DNA from: Conexibacter arvalis
GTDB lineage: Bacteria; Actinomycetota; Thermoleophilia; Solirubrobacterales; Solirubrobacteraceae
DNA: 64,000 nucleotides
Assembly: GCF_014199525.1 (NCBI RefSeq)
Contig: NZ_JACHNU010000011.1
Coordinates: 27,408 to 91,407 of the forward strand
Direction of reading: 5' to 3'
The translations under genes and the position numbers were made by a program. The notes beneath the pieces are model-generated. The model was given only the letters and a program-made list of their open reading frames with translations, was not told the origin of the DNA and did not search any database. This document shows positions 25,846 to 34,057 of the stretch, one piece after another; position 1 is the stretch's first letter, and the number at the start of each line of letters is the position of its first letter.

Positions 25846-27297
25846 ATGAGCCAGAGCAGTCCGTCCGCCGTCGCCAACATCGGGGTCGTCGGCCTCGCCG
25901 TGATGGGCTCGAACCTCGCCCGCAACCTCGCCAGCCGCGACGGCAACACGGTCGCGGTCTACAACCGCTCGCCGGGGCGGACGCGGGCGCTCGTCGCCGA
26001 CCACCCGGAGGCCGGCTTCGTCGCGAGCGAGTCGATCGAGGCGTTCGCCGCGTCGCTGGCGAAGCCGCGGACGGCGATCGTGATGGTCCAGGCCGGCGCC
26101 GGCACCGACGCCGTGATCGCGCAGCTCGCCGACCTGTTCGAGGAGGGCGACATCGTCGTCGACGGCGGCAACGCGAACTTCCACGACACGATCCGCCGCG
26201 AGCGCGAGCTGCGCGAGCGGGGGCTGAACTTCGTCGGCGCCGGCATCTCCGGCGGCGAGGAGGGCGCGCTCAAGGGGCCGTCGATCATGCCCGGCGGCTC
26301 GGCCGAGGCGTACGCGACGCTCGGCCCGATCCTCGCCTCGATCGCGGCGGTCGCCGAGGGCGAGCCGTGCGTCACGCACGTCGGCACCGACGGCGCCGGC
26401 CACTTCGTGAAGATGATCCACAACGGCATCGAGTACGCCGACATGCAGCTGATCGCGGAGTCCTACGACCTGCTGTCGCGCGTCGCCGGCCACGACGTCG
26501 AGGCGATCGCCGACGTCTTCGCGGCGTGGAACGAGGGCGACCTCGAGTCGTACCTGATCGAGATCACCGCCGAGGTGCTGCGCCAGCGCGACGCGGCGAC
26601 CGGCAGGCCGCTCGTCGACGTGATCGTCGACGAGGCCGGCTCGAAGGGGACCGGCGTCTGGACGGTCCAGAACGCGGTCGGCCTCGGCGTGCCGGTCGGC
26701 GGGATCGCCGAGGCGGTCTTCGCCCGCGCCGTCTCCAGCAAGCCCGAGCAGCGCGCCGCGGTGCAGGCGACGATCTCGCAGCGGCCGCAGCCGGCCGCGC
26801 CCGGCGACGGCTTCGAGGACGACGTGCGCGCCGCCCTCTACGCCTCGAAGGTGGTCGCCTACGCGCAGGGCTTCGACGCGATCGTCGCCGGCGCGCGGGA
26901 GTACGGCTGGGAGATCGACCTCGGCGCGATCGCGAAGATCTGGCGGGCCGGCTGCATCATCCGCGCGCGCTTCCTCAACCGCATCGCCGAGGCGTACGAG
27001 CGCAACCCGAGACTGGCGACGCTGCTGGAGGACCCGTACTTCGCCGCCGCCGTGCGCGACGGCGAGGCGGCATGGCGGCGGATCGTCGCGGTCGCGGCGC
27101 AGTCGGGCGTCCCGGCGCCCGGCTTCTCCTCGGCGCTCGCCTACTACGACTCGCTCGCCTCGCCGCGGCTCCCCGCCGCGCTCGTGCAGGCGCAGCGCGA
27201 CTTCTTCGGCGCCCACACCTACCGGCGCGTCGACCGAGCCGGCACCTTCCACACGCTCTGGTCGGGCGACCGCTCCGAGGAGCGGGTCGCCGACTGA
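25846..27297 (+). CDS. gnd: 6-phosphogluconate dehydrogenase, decarboxylating
   Basis: The 483-residue enzyme converts 6-phosphogluconate to ribulose 5-phosphate with NAD(P)H formation in the pentose phosphate pathway. It shows the N-terminal binding motif GLAVMGSNLARN, the substrate loop SGGEEGALKGPSIMPGG and the catalytic helix HFVKMIHNGIEYAD. The length matches the long, dimeric form. The start is ATG 25846, preceded by AAAGGGAACCG. It is flanked by a divergent hydrolase gene and a convergent peptidase gene, so it is probably monocistronic. Confidence 0.96.
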   Translation: MSQSSPSAVANIGVVGLAVMGSNLARNLASRDGNTVAVYNRSPGRTRALVADHPEAGFVASESIEAFAASLAKPRTAIVMVQAGAGTDAVIAQLADLFEEGDIVVDGGNANFHDTIRRERELRERGLNFVGAGISGGEEGALKGPSIMPGGSAEAYATLGPILASIAAVAEGEPCVTHVGTDGAGHFVKMIHNGIEYADMQLIAESYDLLSRVAGHDVEAIADVFAAWNEGDLESYLIEITAEVLRQRDAATGRPLVDVIVDEAGSKGTGVWTVQNAVGLGVPVGGIAEAVFARAVSSKPEQRAAVQATISQRPQPAAPGDGFEDDVRAALYASKVVAYAQGFDAIVAGAREYGWEIDLGAIAKIWRAGCIIRARFLNRIAEAYERNPRLATLLEDPYFAAAVRDGEAAWRRIVAVAAQSGVPAPGFSSALAYYDSLASPRLPAALVQAQRDFFGAHTYRRVDRAGTFHTLWSGDRSEERVAD

Positions 27298-27322
27298 GCC
27301 GGCAGGCGGGGCGGCGCCGGCT
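27297..27322. terminator. Short dyad after gnd
   Basis: AGCCGGC, beginning at the last base of the gnd stop codon, pairs with GCCGGCT (27316-27322) around a 12-base loop. It lies in the 42-bp gap before the convergent M23 peptidase stop. Confidence 0.4.
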
Positions 27323-27339
27323 GCGGCGCGCCTCGGCGG

Positions 27340-28419
27340 TCAGCCCGGGCAGCGGTCGATCCGCGCGAACGGCGGGTCGGTGTCGCGGGTGGGTCGGGCG
27401 TCGGCGTTCGGCGGGCAGACGAGCGGGCGGGCGCCGCCGGTGCGGCGGTCGTCGGCCCGTTCCGCGCCGCGGTCGGGCGCGCCGCCCGGCCCTGCGGCCG
27501 CGGCCCGCGCGGAGACCGCCGACAGCAGGTACGGGACCGGGTCGATCGGCGTGCCGAAGCGGCGCACCTCGAAGTGCAGGTGGGGGCCGGTCGAGCGGCC
27601 GGTCGAGCCGACCCAGCCGATCACCGTCCCGCCGGCGACCGGCTGACCGACCGAGACGGCGATCCGCGAGAGGTGGGCGTACCAGCTCTCGAAGCCGAGT
27701 CGGTGGCGGATCACGACGAGGTTGCCGTAGCCGCCGCTGTTCCAGCCGGCGTACCCGACCGTCCCGACGCCGCCGGCGCCGATCGGCGTGCCGAAGCCGA
27801 CGGGCAGGTCGATCCCGGTGTGGCGCCGTCCGCCGACGAAGCCGAACCCGTCGCCGATCCCGCCCGGCACCGGCCGCAGGAAGCGGACCGGCCCGCTCGG
27901 CGCGCCGCTTGACGGCGTCGAGGCGGCGAGCCTGCGCGTCCGCAGCGCCGCCAGCGTCGCCTGCCCGGCGACGCCGTCGGTCGCGAGGCCCGCCGCGCGC
28001 TGGAAGCGCACGACCGCCGCAGACGTGTTGGGGCCGAAGCCGCCGTCGAAGCCGCCGGGCCCGTAGCCGCGGCTGTGGAGCAGGAACTGCAGCGCCGCGA
28101 CGTCCCAGCCGCGGTGGCCGCTGCGCAGCGGGCGGCTCCCGAGCGACGGTCGGCCGCGGCGGCCGAGCGCCCGGCGCGTCCGCGGCCCGGCGATGCCGTC
28201 GGCGGCGAGGTGGTGGCGGGCCTGGAAGCGGCGCGTCGCGGCCTGCGTGCGCGGCCCGGTGATGCCGTCGACCGGACCGGGCGAGAGCCCGACCGCGCGC
28301 AGCGCGACCTGCAGCGCCGCGACCTGCGCGCTGGCCGCGCGGGCCGGCTGCGGCGCGGTCGCCGCGGCGGCGAGGATCCCCGTGAGGACCGACAGCGTGA
28401 GTGCTCGACGCGCACTCAT
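27340..28419 (-). CDS. Secreted M23-family peptidase with two peptidoglycan-binding domains
   Basis: The 359-residue protein has a signal peptide (about 1-29, ending AARA), two PG_binding_1 domains (about 32-90 and 100-165, each with a GxDGxxGxxT-type pattern) and an M23/LytM domain (about 190-310). The zinc ligands are in RRHTGIDLP and GPHLHFEV. It should cut peptide bridges in peptidoglycan outside the membrane. A Pro/Arg-rich tail of about 50 residues follows the catalytic domain. ATG 28419 is used because the signal peptide begins there. Confidence 0.9.
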   Translation of the reverse strand: MSARRALTLSVLTGILAAAATAPQPARAASAQVAALQVALRAVGLSPGPVDGITGPRTQAATRRFQARHHLAADGIAGPRTRRALGRRGRPSLGSRPLRSGHRGWDVAALQFLLHSRGYGPGGFDGGFGPNTSAAVVRFQRAAGLATDGVAGQATLAALRTRRLAASTPSSGAPSGPVRFLRPVPGGIGDGFGFVGGRRHTGIDLPVGFGTPIGAGGVGTVGYAGWNSGGYGNLVVIRHRLGFESWYAHLSRIAVSVGQPVAGGTVIGWVGSTGRSTGPHLHFEVRRFGTPIDPVPYLLSAVSARAAAAGPGGAPDRGAERADDRRTGGARPLVCPPNADARPTRDTDPPFARIDRCPG

Positions 28420-28503
28420 CTGACGAGGATTGACCGCCCGCCCGGTGCCAGTAACGCGTGCACGGCGCCTTGCAGGGCGCGGCGCGCGGTTAGGCTCCCG
28501 GAG

Positions 28504-28866
28504 ATGACCCCAGAGGAGCTGAAGGCGGCCTGCCTCGCGCTGCCCGGGAGCGTCGAGACCTTCCCGTTCGGGGAGGGCATCTCGGTCTTCAAGGTCGAGG
28601 GAAGGGTGTTCGCGCTCAGCAGACTGGGCGGCGAGCCGCTGCAGGTCAGCCTCAGATGCGAGCCCGAGCTGGCGGTGCAGCTGCGCGCCGCGCACGCGGC
28701 GATCGCCCCCGGCTGGCACCTCAACAAGCGCCACTGGAACACCGTCACGCTCGACGGCTCGCTGCCGGCCGAGATGGTCCGCGAGCTGATCGAGGACTCC
28801 TACGACCTCGTCGTCGAGAGACTGCCGCGAGCGAAGCGGATCGGGTTGAGATGGCGCGGCGGCTGA
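28504..28866 (+). CDS. MmcQ/YjbR-family protein
   Basis: The 120-residue protein fits the MmcQ/YjbR family, which has a DNA-binding-like CyaY fold. It has the N-terminal ELKAACLALPGSVETFPFG, the central KVEGRVFALSRL and the conserved HLNKRHWNTV near 83-92, followed by LIEDSYDLV. The function is not established; family members are small cytoplasmic proteins. TAGGCT (28491-28496) lies seven bases before ATG 28504, and CCGGAG directly before the ATG could be a weak ribosome-binding site. Several Arg codons are AGA. Confidence 0.85.
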   Translation: MTPEELKAACLALPGSVETFPFGEGISVFKVEGRVFALSRLGGEPLQVSLRCEPELAVQLRAAHAAIAPGWHLNKRHWNTVTLDGSLPAEMVRELIEDSYDLVVERLPRAKRIGLRWRGG

Positions 28867-28873
28867 CGCCTGC

Positions 28874-29683
28874 TCAGCTGCGGCGGTACCAGCGCTCCAG
28901 CCGGGCGGAGGTCCAGAACAGCACCGTCATCACCACGACGAAGACGACCAGCATGTTCAGCCACGTGTCGGCGAGCAGCGACGAGGCGAGCGCGACGAAG
29001 CCCGCGAGCGCCAGCTGCGACCCGCGCCGCTCCCACGCGTGGACGATCGCCGCGCGCGCGTCGCGGCTGACGCGGCCGCCGTCGCGTGGCGCAGGCGGTC
29101 CGTTCGCCCGGCGTTCGTCGGCTCGCGCCTGCGCCGCCGGCCACCACGCATCCTCCAGCTCCGCTCGCAACTCGTCGGCTCTCCAGGGGTCGAGCCAGAC
29201 GCAGAGGTCGCTGCGGGCCGGACCGTAGCCTTCCTCGATCAGGAACAGACGGTCGTCGCTCACGACGACGAGGTCGCCGGACGGACGTCGCGCGAGCACC
29301 TCGATCACGTCGTCGGTGAGCGGTCCCGTGCAGTCGCCGGTCTCGTCCCAAGACACCTCCGGCAGCGTCCGCAGCGCGGAGCGGGTCGCTCCCGGCGCCC
29401 ATCGCTCCGCCAGCTCGAAGCGGGCATCGTCTCCGTGCGCCGCACGTCGCAGCAGCGCGCGCGTCATGTCCTGCTCGCGCAGCCGCTGCTCCGCATCCGG
29501 GAGGCTGAGCCACCGGAGCCCGAAGTCGCGCAGCTCGTCGCCGGCTGGGGGTGACGCGTCCGCGCTCTCGGCGGCGACCAGCCCGATCGCCGGGTGGGCG
29601 CGGTGGAGGCGCCAGCTCGGCTGCTCGGCGGTGTGCGCGGCGAGCAGCTCGAACGGAGCGCGCCGCTCTTCCACCTGCCCCAT
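28874..29683 (-). CDS. Membrane-anchored protein of unknown function
   Basis: I do not recognise this 269-residue protein. The first 200 residues are charged and soluble-looking, with acidic stretches and a Trp-rich segment around LDPWRADELRAELEDAWW. The last 50 residues contain two hydrophobic segments (about 222-236 and 241-257) and a basic end ERWYRRS, so it is probably anchored at its C-terminus with the bulk in the cytoplasm. ATG 29683 is chosen because TACGCT lies six bases upstream (leaderless pattern). It converges with the MmcQ-like gene, the two stops being seven bases apart. Confidence 0.65.
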   Translation of the reverse strand: MGQVEERRAPFELLAAHTAEQPSWRLHRAHPAIGLVAAESADASPPAGDELRDFGLRWLSLPDAEQRLREQDMTRALLRRAAHGDDARFELAERWAPGATRSALRTLPEVSWDETGDCTGPLTDDVIEVLARRPSGDLVVVSDDRLFLIEEGYGPARSDLCVWLDPWRADELRAELEDAWWPAAQARADERRANGPPAPRDGGRVSRDARAAIVHAWERRGSQLALAGFVALASSLLADTWLNMLVVFVVVMTVLFWTSARLERWYRRS

Positions 29684-29740
29684 CCGCGCAGCGTAACCCG
29701 CGCGCGCGGACCGCGGCGCGGTTCGCGCTGGACAGCTTCG

Positions 29741-29777
29741 GGTACGCATGAGTACCGTTGTGGTACGCATGCGTACC
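29741..29777. promoter_or_regulatory. Two near-identical 16-bp palindromes upstream of the P450 gene (operator)
   Basis: GGTACGCATGAGTACC (29741-29756) and GGTACGCATGCGTACC (29762-29777, perfectly palindromic) differ at one base and are spaced 21 bp centre to centre, about two helical turns. This is the geometry of a site bound by two repressor dimers, for example TetR or MarR type. TACCGT at 29753-29758 could be a -10 element covered by the second site. The motif was not seen upstream of the nearby tetR gene. Confidence 0.7.
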
Positions 29778-29801
29778 GGAGTCGAGCGAAAGGGTGGGAC
29801 G

Positions 29802-31181
29802 ATGGCGCGGGCGGTCACCGCGGGCGAGACGAGCCTTCCGCCGGGCCCTCGCCTGCCGAAGGCGGTCCAGGACGCCGCGGCGCTGGCGCGGCTGCAGCCG
29901 TTCCTGCGCCGCTGTCAGCGTCGCTACGGCGACCTCTTCACGCTGCGCCTGCACGGCTTCGGCGACGTCGTCGCCGTCGGCGAGCCGGCGCTCGTCAAGC
30001 GCACGTTCCTCGCCTCGCCGACGACGCTGCACTCGGGCGAGGGCAGCCCGCTCGGCCCGATCCTTGGTGCCAACTCGCTGCTGGTGATCGACCGCGACGT
30101 GCACATGCGCCAGCGCAAGCTGCTGCTGCCGCCGTTCCACGGCGAGCGGATGAGGGCGTACGAGCCGCTGATCGAGCGGATCACGCGCGAGGAGATCGCC
30201 CGCTGGCCGGAGGGCGACGCCTTCCCGGTCGCGCCGACGACGATGCGGATCACGCTGCGGGCGATCCTGCAGGCCGTCTTCGGCGCGCGCGGCGAAGTGC
30301 TGCGCGAGCTCGAGCGGCTGCTGCCGCGGTTCACGACGCTCGGCTCGGCGCTGACGCCGGTGCCGCAGCTTCACCGCGACCTCGGGCGCTGGAGCCCGTG
30401 GGGCCGCTTCAAGCGGATGCGCGCCGAGGTCGACGCGCTCTGCGACCGGCTGATCGACGAAGCGCGCCGCGACCCCGCGCTGGCCGAGCGGCCCGACGTG
30501 CTCGCGCTGCTGGCGCAGGCGACCGACGAGGACGGCGCGCCGATGACCAACGCCGAGATCCGCGACCAGCTGATGACGATGCTCGCCGCCGGCCACGAGA
30601 CGACGGCCGCGCAGCTGGCATGGGCGGTCGAGCGGCTGCGACGCCAGCCGGAGGCGCTGACGCGGCTGGTCGCCGAGGTCGACGCGGGCGGCCGCGCCTG
30701 GCGCGACGCGACGATCCGCGAGGTCCAGCGGACGCGGCCCGTGATCATGTTCACGTCGCGGCTCGTCAAGGAGCCGTTCGAGCTCGGCGGGCATTTGCTG
30801 CCGCAGGGCACGCGGATCGTGCTGCCGGCGGCGCTGACCCACTACGACGCCCGCTTCTTCCCCGAGCCGGCGCGCTTCGACCCGCAGCGCTTCCTCGACC
30901 GCAAGCCCGACACGTACACGTGGATCCCGTTCGGCGGCGGCGTGCGGCGGTGCATCGGCGCGAGCTTCGCGCACATGGAGATGGACGTCGTGCTGCGGAC
31001 GATCCTCCAGACGTGGGAGCTGCTGCCGGCGGGGCCGGGCGAGCCGCCCGAGCGGCTGCGCTTCCGCGGCGTCGCCTACGCGCCGTCACGCGGCGGCGAG
31101 GCGCGCGTGCGGCGGCGGCGGCGCGATCGCGCGGCGGACGGCGCGGCGCCGACAAAGCGCGCGGCGGCCGCGGTCGGCTGA
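29802..31181 (+). CDS. Cytochrome P450
   Basis: The 459-residue protein has the I-helix oxygen motif AAGHETTA (about 262), the K-helix ExxR in EVQR (about 306) and the heme-binding segment FGGGVRRCIG with ligand C384. It is a soluble bacterial P450 of the CYP110/CYP102-like long type; the substrate is unknown. The C-terminal tail is Arg/Ala-rich and probably disordered. ATG 29802, after AAAGGGTGGGACG, is preferred. An upstream ATG at 29748 lies inside the operator palindromes. No dedicated ferredoxin gene is adjacent. Confidence 0.92.
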   Translation: MARAVTAGETSLPPGPRLPKAVQDAAALARLQPFLRRCQRRYGDLFTLRLHGFGDVVAVGEPALVKRTFLASPTTLHSGEGSPLGPILGANSLLVIDRDVHMRQRKLLLPPFHGERMRAYEPLIERITREEIARWPEGDAFPVAPTTMRITLRAILQAVFGARGEVLRELERLLPRFTTLGSALTPVPQLHRDLGRWSPWGRFKRMRAEVDALCDRLIDEARRDPALAERPDVLALLAQATDEDGAPMTNAEIRDQLMTMLAAGHETTAAQLAWAVERLRRQPEALTRLVAEVDAGGRAWRDATIREVQRTRPVIMFTSRLVKEPFELGGHLLPQGTRIVLPAALTHYDARFFPEPARFDPQRFLDRKPDTYTWIPFGGGVRRCIGASFAHMEMDVVLRTILQTWELLPAGPGEPPERLRFRGVAYAPSRGGEARVRRRRRDRAADGAAPTKRAAAAVG

Positions 31182-31244
31182 GCTGCGCTCCGGCGGCACG
31201 CGCTCGCCGCGGTCGGCTGCGCGCGCGCCGGCCGTGGTCGGCTG
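31167..31244. repeat. Three copies of a 14-bp motif around the P450 3' end
   Basis: GCCGCGGTCGGCTG occurs at 31167-31180 (coding for the last P450 residues) and 31206-31219, and with one change at 31231-31244. The spacings are 39 and 25 bp, so this is not a simple tandem array. It may be slippage debris or a binding site between the convergent P450 and TetR genes. Confidence 0.4.
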
Positions 31245-31254
31245 ACCGGCGGGC

Positions 31255-31869
31255 TCAGTGGCCCGCCGGCCGCACGTGCTCGGGCGCGAGCGCGCCCTTG
31301 ATCACCTCGGCGGCGGCGACCCGCACCTCGTCGAGGCCCTCGCCCGACTCGACCGTGTGGGCAACCAGCTCGCGCATCCCGCCGACGAGCATCACCGCCT
31401 TCGCGCGCGAGACCGGCTCGATCCCCTCGCGCTGCATGCTCTCGGTCGCGACCAGCCGCATCAGCAGCTCGGCGAAGCTCTCGATCCCGGCCCGCTGCCG
31501 CGCCGCGCCGCGCTCGCCGAGCGCCGGCATCTCGCGGTGGAAGCTGACGGTCAGCTCCGGCTCGGCGGCGATCGCGTCGAGGTAGGCGCCGAGCGCCTGG
31601 TCGACCTGCGCCTCCCACGGCGCGGCCGGGTCGACCGCCTCCGCGACGGCCGCGGCGAGCACGTCGCCGAGCGTGTCGAACAGCGCGAGGAAGCAGTCGT
31701 CGCGATCCTCGAACTGCTCGTAGAAGGAGCGCCGCGAGGTGCGCGCGTGGGCGACGATGTCGGTGATCTTCGTCGCGCGGTAGCCGCGCTCGCGGATCGA
31801 CTGCGCGAGGCCGGCGATCAACCGGTCGCGGTGGCTCGTCCCGAGCGGAAGCTGCGGCGAATCGACCAT
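31255..31869 (-). CDS. TetR-family transcriptional regulator
   Basis: The 204-residue protein has an N-terminal TetR helix-turn-helix (about 14-60: RGYRATKITDIVAHA then TSRRSFYEQFEDRDD) and a ligand-binding domain. TAGCGT lies eight bases before ATG 31869, close to the leaderless arrangement. It converges with the P450 gene, so it is a candidate repressor for that gene through the 29741-29777 palindromes. However, its own promoter lacks that motif, so the link is only by proximity. Confidence 0.88.
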   Translation of the reverse strand: MVDSPQLPLGTSHRDRLIAGLAQSIRERGYRATKITDIVAHARTSRRSFYEQFEDRDDCFLALFDTLGDVLAAAVAEAVDPAAPWEAQVDQALGAYLDAIAAEPELTVSFHREMPALGERGAARQRAGIESFAELLMRLVATESMQREGIEPVSRAKAVMLVGGMRELVAHTVESGEGLDEVRVAAAEVIKGALAPEHVRPAGH

Positions 31870-31914
31870 CAGGCCGCACGCTAGCAGCGCCGCCCGGGAC
31901 GGGCGTCCGGCCTG

Positions 31915-33129
31915 CTACTTCATCGCCGCCTGGAGGTTCTCGTCGATCGCGGCGAGGAACTCCTGGGTGGTGAGGAACGGCTGGTCGTCGCCGACGAGCA
32001 GCGCGAGGTCCTTCGTCATCTTGCCGCTCTCGACCGTCTCGACGCAGACGCGCTCGAGCGTCTGGGCGAACTCGGTCACCTCGGGCGTGCCGTCCATGCG
32101 GCCGCGGGCGGCGAGGCCGCGCGTCCACGCGAAGATCGACGCGATCGGGTTGGTCGACGTCGGCTTGCCCTGCTGGTGCTGGCGGTAGTGGCGGGTGACG
32201 GTGCCGTGGGCGGCCTCGGCCTCGACGGTCTTGCCGTCCGGCGTCGTCAGCACGGAGGTCATCAGGCCCAGCGAGCCGAAGCCCTGCGCGACGGTGTCGG
32301 ACTGGACGTCGCCGTCGTAGTTCTTGCAGGCCCAGACGTAGCCGCCCTCCCACTTCATCGCGGCGGCGACCATGTCGTCGATCAGGCGATGCTCGTAGGT
32401 GATTCCGGCCTTCTCGAAGTCGGCCTTGAACTCGTTGTCGAAGACCTCCTGGAAGAGGTCCTTGAAGCGCCCGTCGTACTTCTTCATGATCGTGTTCTTG
32501 GTCGACAGGTAGACCGGGAAGCCGCGATCGAGGCCGTAGCGCATCGAGGCGCGCGCGAAGTCGCGGATCGAGTCGTCGACGTTGTACATCGCCATCGCGA
32601 TGCCGCTGCCTCTGAAGTCGTAGACGTTCAGCTCGACCGGGTCGCCGCCGTTCTTGGGCGTGTAGGTGAGGGTCAGCGTGCCCTCGCCCGGGATCAGCGT
32701 GTCGGTCGCGCGGTACTGGTCGCCGAAGGCGTGGCGGCCGATCACGATCGGCTTCGTCCAGCCGGGCACGAGCCGCGGGATGTTGGAGATGACGATCGGC
32801 TCGCGGAAGACGACGCCGCCAAGGATGTTGCGGATCGTGCCGTTCGGGGAGCGGTACATCTCCTTGAGGCCGAACTCCTCGACGCGCGCCTCGTCGGGTG
32901 TGATCGTCGCGCACTTGACGCCGACGCCGTACTGCTTGATCGCGTTCGCGGCGTCGACCGTGATCTGGTCGTTGGTCGCGTCGCGGCTCTCGATCCCGAG
33001 GTCGTAGTACTTCAGGTCGACGTCGAGGTAGGGGAGGATCAGCTGGTCCTTGATGAACTGCCAGATGATCCGGGTCATCTCATCGCCGTCGAGCTCGACG
33101 ATGGGGTTCTGCACCTTGATCTTCGCCAT
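31915..33129 (-). CDS. icd: Isocitrate dehydrogenase (NADP+), homodimeric type
   Basis: The 404-residue enzyme makes 2-oxoglutarate, CO2 and NADPH in the TCA cycle. Recognisable segments are [12 protein letters not shown] at the N-terminus, the substrate loop [23 protein letters not shown], the metal-binding region [24 protein letters not shown], and [13 protein letters not shown]. The length and sequence fit the eukaryote-like homodimeric NADP form. ATG 33129 has AAGGA upstream. A 9-bp hairpin sits in the region just 5' of the ribosome-binding site. The gene follows vapBC in the same direction. Confidence 0.97.
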   Translation of the reverse strand: MAKIKVQNPIVELDGDEMTRIIWQFIKDQLILPYLDVDLKYYDLGIESRDATNDQITVDAANAIKQYGVGVKCATITPDEARVEEFGLKEMYRSPNGTIRNILGGVVFREPIVISNIPRLVPGWTKPIVIGRHAFGDQYRATDTLIPGEGTLTLTYTPKNGGDPVELNVYDFRGSGIAMAMYNVDDSIRDFARASMRYGLDRGFPVYLSTKNTIMKKYDGRFKDLFQEVFDNEFKADFEKAGITYEHRLIDDMVAAAMKWEGGYVWACKNYDGDVQSDTVAQGFGSLGLMTSVLTTPDGKTVEAEAAHGTVTRHYRQHQQGKPTSTNPIASIFAWTRGLAARGRMDGTPEVTEFAQTLERVCVETVESGKMTKDLALLVGDDQPFLTTQEFLAAIDENLQAAMK

Positions 33130-33144
33130 GGAGATTCCTTGTTC

Positions 33145-33172
33145 GGGAACGGCGGAGGATATTGCCGTTCCC
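33145..33172 (-). promoter_or_regulatory. Hairpin between vapC and icd (terminator or icd leader element)
   Basis: GGGAACGGC (33145-33153) is perfectly complementary to GCCGTTCCC (33164-33172), with a 10-base loop. In the minus-strand transcript the loop reads AATATCCTCC. It lies about 45 bases after the vapC stop and 16 bases before the icd start. It could end vapBC transcripts, or it could shape access to the icd ribosome-binding site. Confidence 0.5.
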
Positions 33173-33215
33173 TCCCGTATGACGCCTCCCGCGCCGGCGT
33201 CCGCCGCCCGACCGC

Positions 33216-33620
33216 TCACGCCGCCGCAGGCAATGCGGCGGTCACGTCGGTGTGGCCGAAATCGTCGCCCTTCCAGAGCAGTGGCTCGCCGCGCGCCTTC
33301 GCGAGCGCGTACGCGAAGCAGTCGCCGAAGTTGAGCCCCGCCGGATGGCCCGAGCCCTTCCCGAAGTCGCGGTAGGCCTCGCGCGCGGTGCGCCCGTGCT
33401 CGGCGGTGACGGGGGCGACCTCGATGCCGGCGACGGCGAGCAGCTCGTCGAGCCGTCGGCTCGCGACCGGGTCGCCGGCGCGGTCGACGACGGCGCCGGC
33501 CTCGACGTAGCTCGCAGCCGAGATCGCTCGCTGCTGCGCCGCCTCGATCGCGTGTGCGTACCGGTCGGCGTCCTCTTCGGCGAACAGGATCGCGATGAGC
33601 GCCGACGTGTCGACGATCAT
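33216..33620 (-). CDS. vapC: VapC-type PIN-domain ribonuclease toxin
   Basis: The 134-residue PIN-domain protein has the expected acidic residues: D4 in [11 protein letters not shown]40 in SYVEAG, D100 in [11 protein letters not shown] and D119/D120 near the C-terminus. VapC toxins are Mg-dependent RNases that cut tRNA or rRNA when released from VapB. ATG 33620 overlaps the stop of the antitoxin gene by four bases (ATGA), the standard arrangement. The [24 protein letters not shown] segment class is typical of the mycobacterial Rv0624-like group. Confidence 0.9.
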   Translation of the reverse strand: MIVDTSALIAILFAEEDADRYAHAIEAAQQRAISAASYVEAGAVVDRAGDPVASRRLDELLAVAGIEVAPVTAEHGRTAREAYRDFGKGSGHPAGLNFGDCFAYALAKARGEPLLWKGDDFGHTDVTAALPAAA

Positions 33621-33874
33621 CGCGGCAGGCCGTCGGCGTCGTAGAGCAGCGCGCCGTGATCGAGCGCGCGCACCTCTGCCGGCACGCGGCTGGCGACGTC
33701 GCGGCCGATCGCGAGCATCCGCTCCGCGGCTCCCTGCCCCGGCTGCGCGGCGAGCAGGCGGTCCCGTCGCTCGCGCAGGGCGGTGGTGACCGCGGCGGTC
33801 ATGCTCTCGCCCGTCAGCGACGCGACCTCGCGCGCCAGTCGCTGCGTCTCGTCGTTCTTGATGTTCAACGCCAC
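33617..33874 (-). CDS. vapB: VapB-type antitoxin (Rv0623-like / PSK_trans_fac family)
   Basis: The 85-residue protein begins [18 protein letters not shown] and continues with [17 protein letters not shown], matching the short antitoxins of the Rv0623 family that pair with PIN toxins. GTG 33874 reproduces the family N-terminus. A TTG at 33883, preceded by GAGGG, or an ATG at 33913 are alternatives. It neutralises the coupled VapC and should repress the pair's promoter through its N-terminal DNA-binding region. Confidence 0.85.
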   Translation of the reverse strand: MALNIKNDETQRLAREVASLTGESMTAAVTTALRERRDRLLAAQPGQGAAERMLAIGRDVASRVPAEVRALDHGALLYDADGLPR

Positions 33875-34021
33875 GACGACCAATTCTACCCTCGCTCTCC
33901 TCCTGTCCACCATCGCCCGGCCGATGGCCACCTAGAGCGTCGTCCGGCGGTGTGCAAGCGGTCCTAGATCCCTGTGGTGACGTGGAATGAACGTGTTGGA
34001 TTCTTCGCGGTGGAGTGAGGT

Positions 34022-34050
34022 TTGACATGTTCGGCTATATAGATTAGCCT
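34022..34050 (+). promoter_or_regulatory. Consensus promoter with an overlapping operator upstream of the hydrolase/TetR pair
   Basis: TTGACA (34022-34027) and TAGCCT (34045-34050) are 17 bases apart. The ATG follows seven bases after the -10, with no Shine-Dalgarno sequence, so the mRNA is probably leaderless. The inverted repeat GGCTA-N7-TAGCC (34033-34049) fills the spacer and the -10, an ideal place for repression by the TetR protein encoded second in the operon. Confidence 0.65.
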
Positions 34051-34057
34051 TTCAGCT

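Noticed and set aside
29748..29801. P450 start at ATG 29748
   Set aside because: It lies inside the palindromic operator and lacks a ribosome-binding site; ATG 29802 has one.
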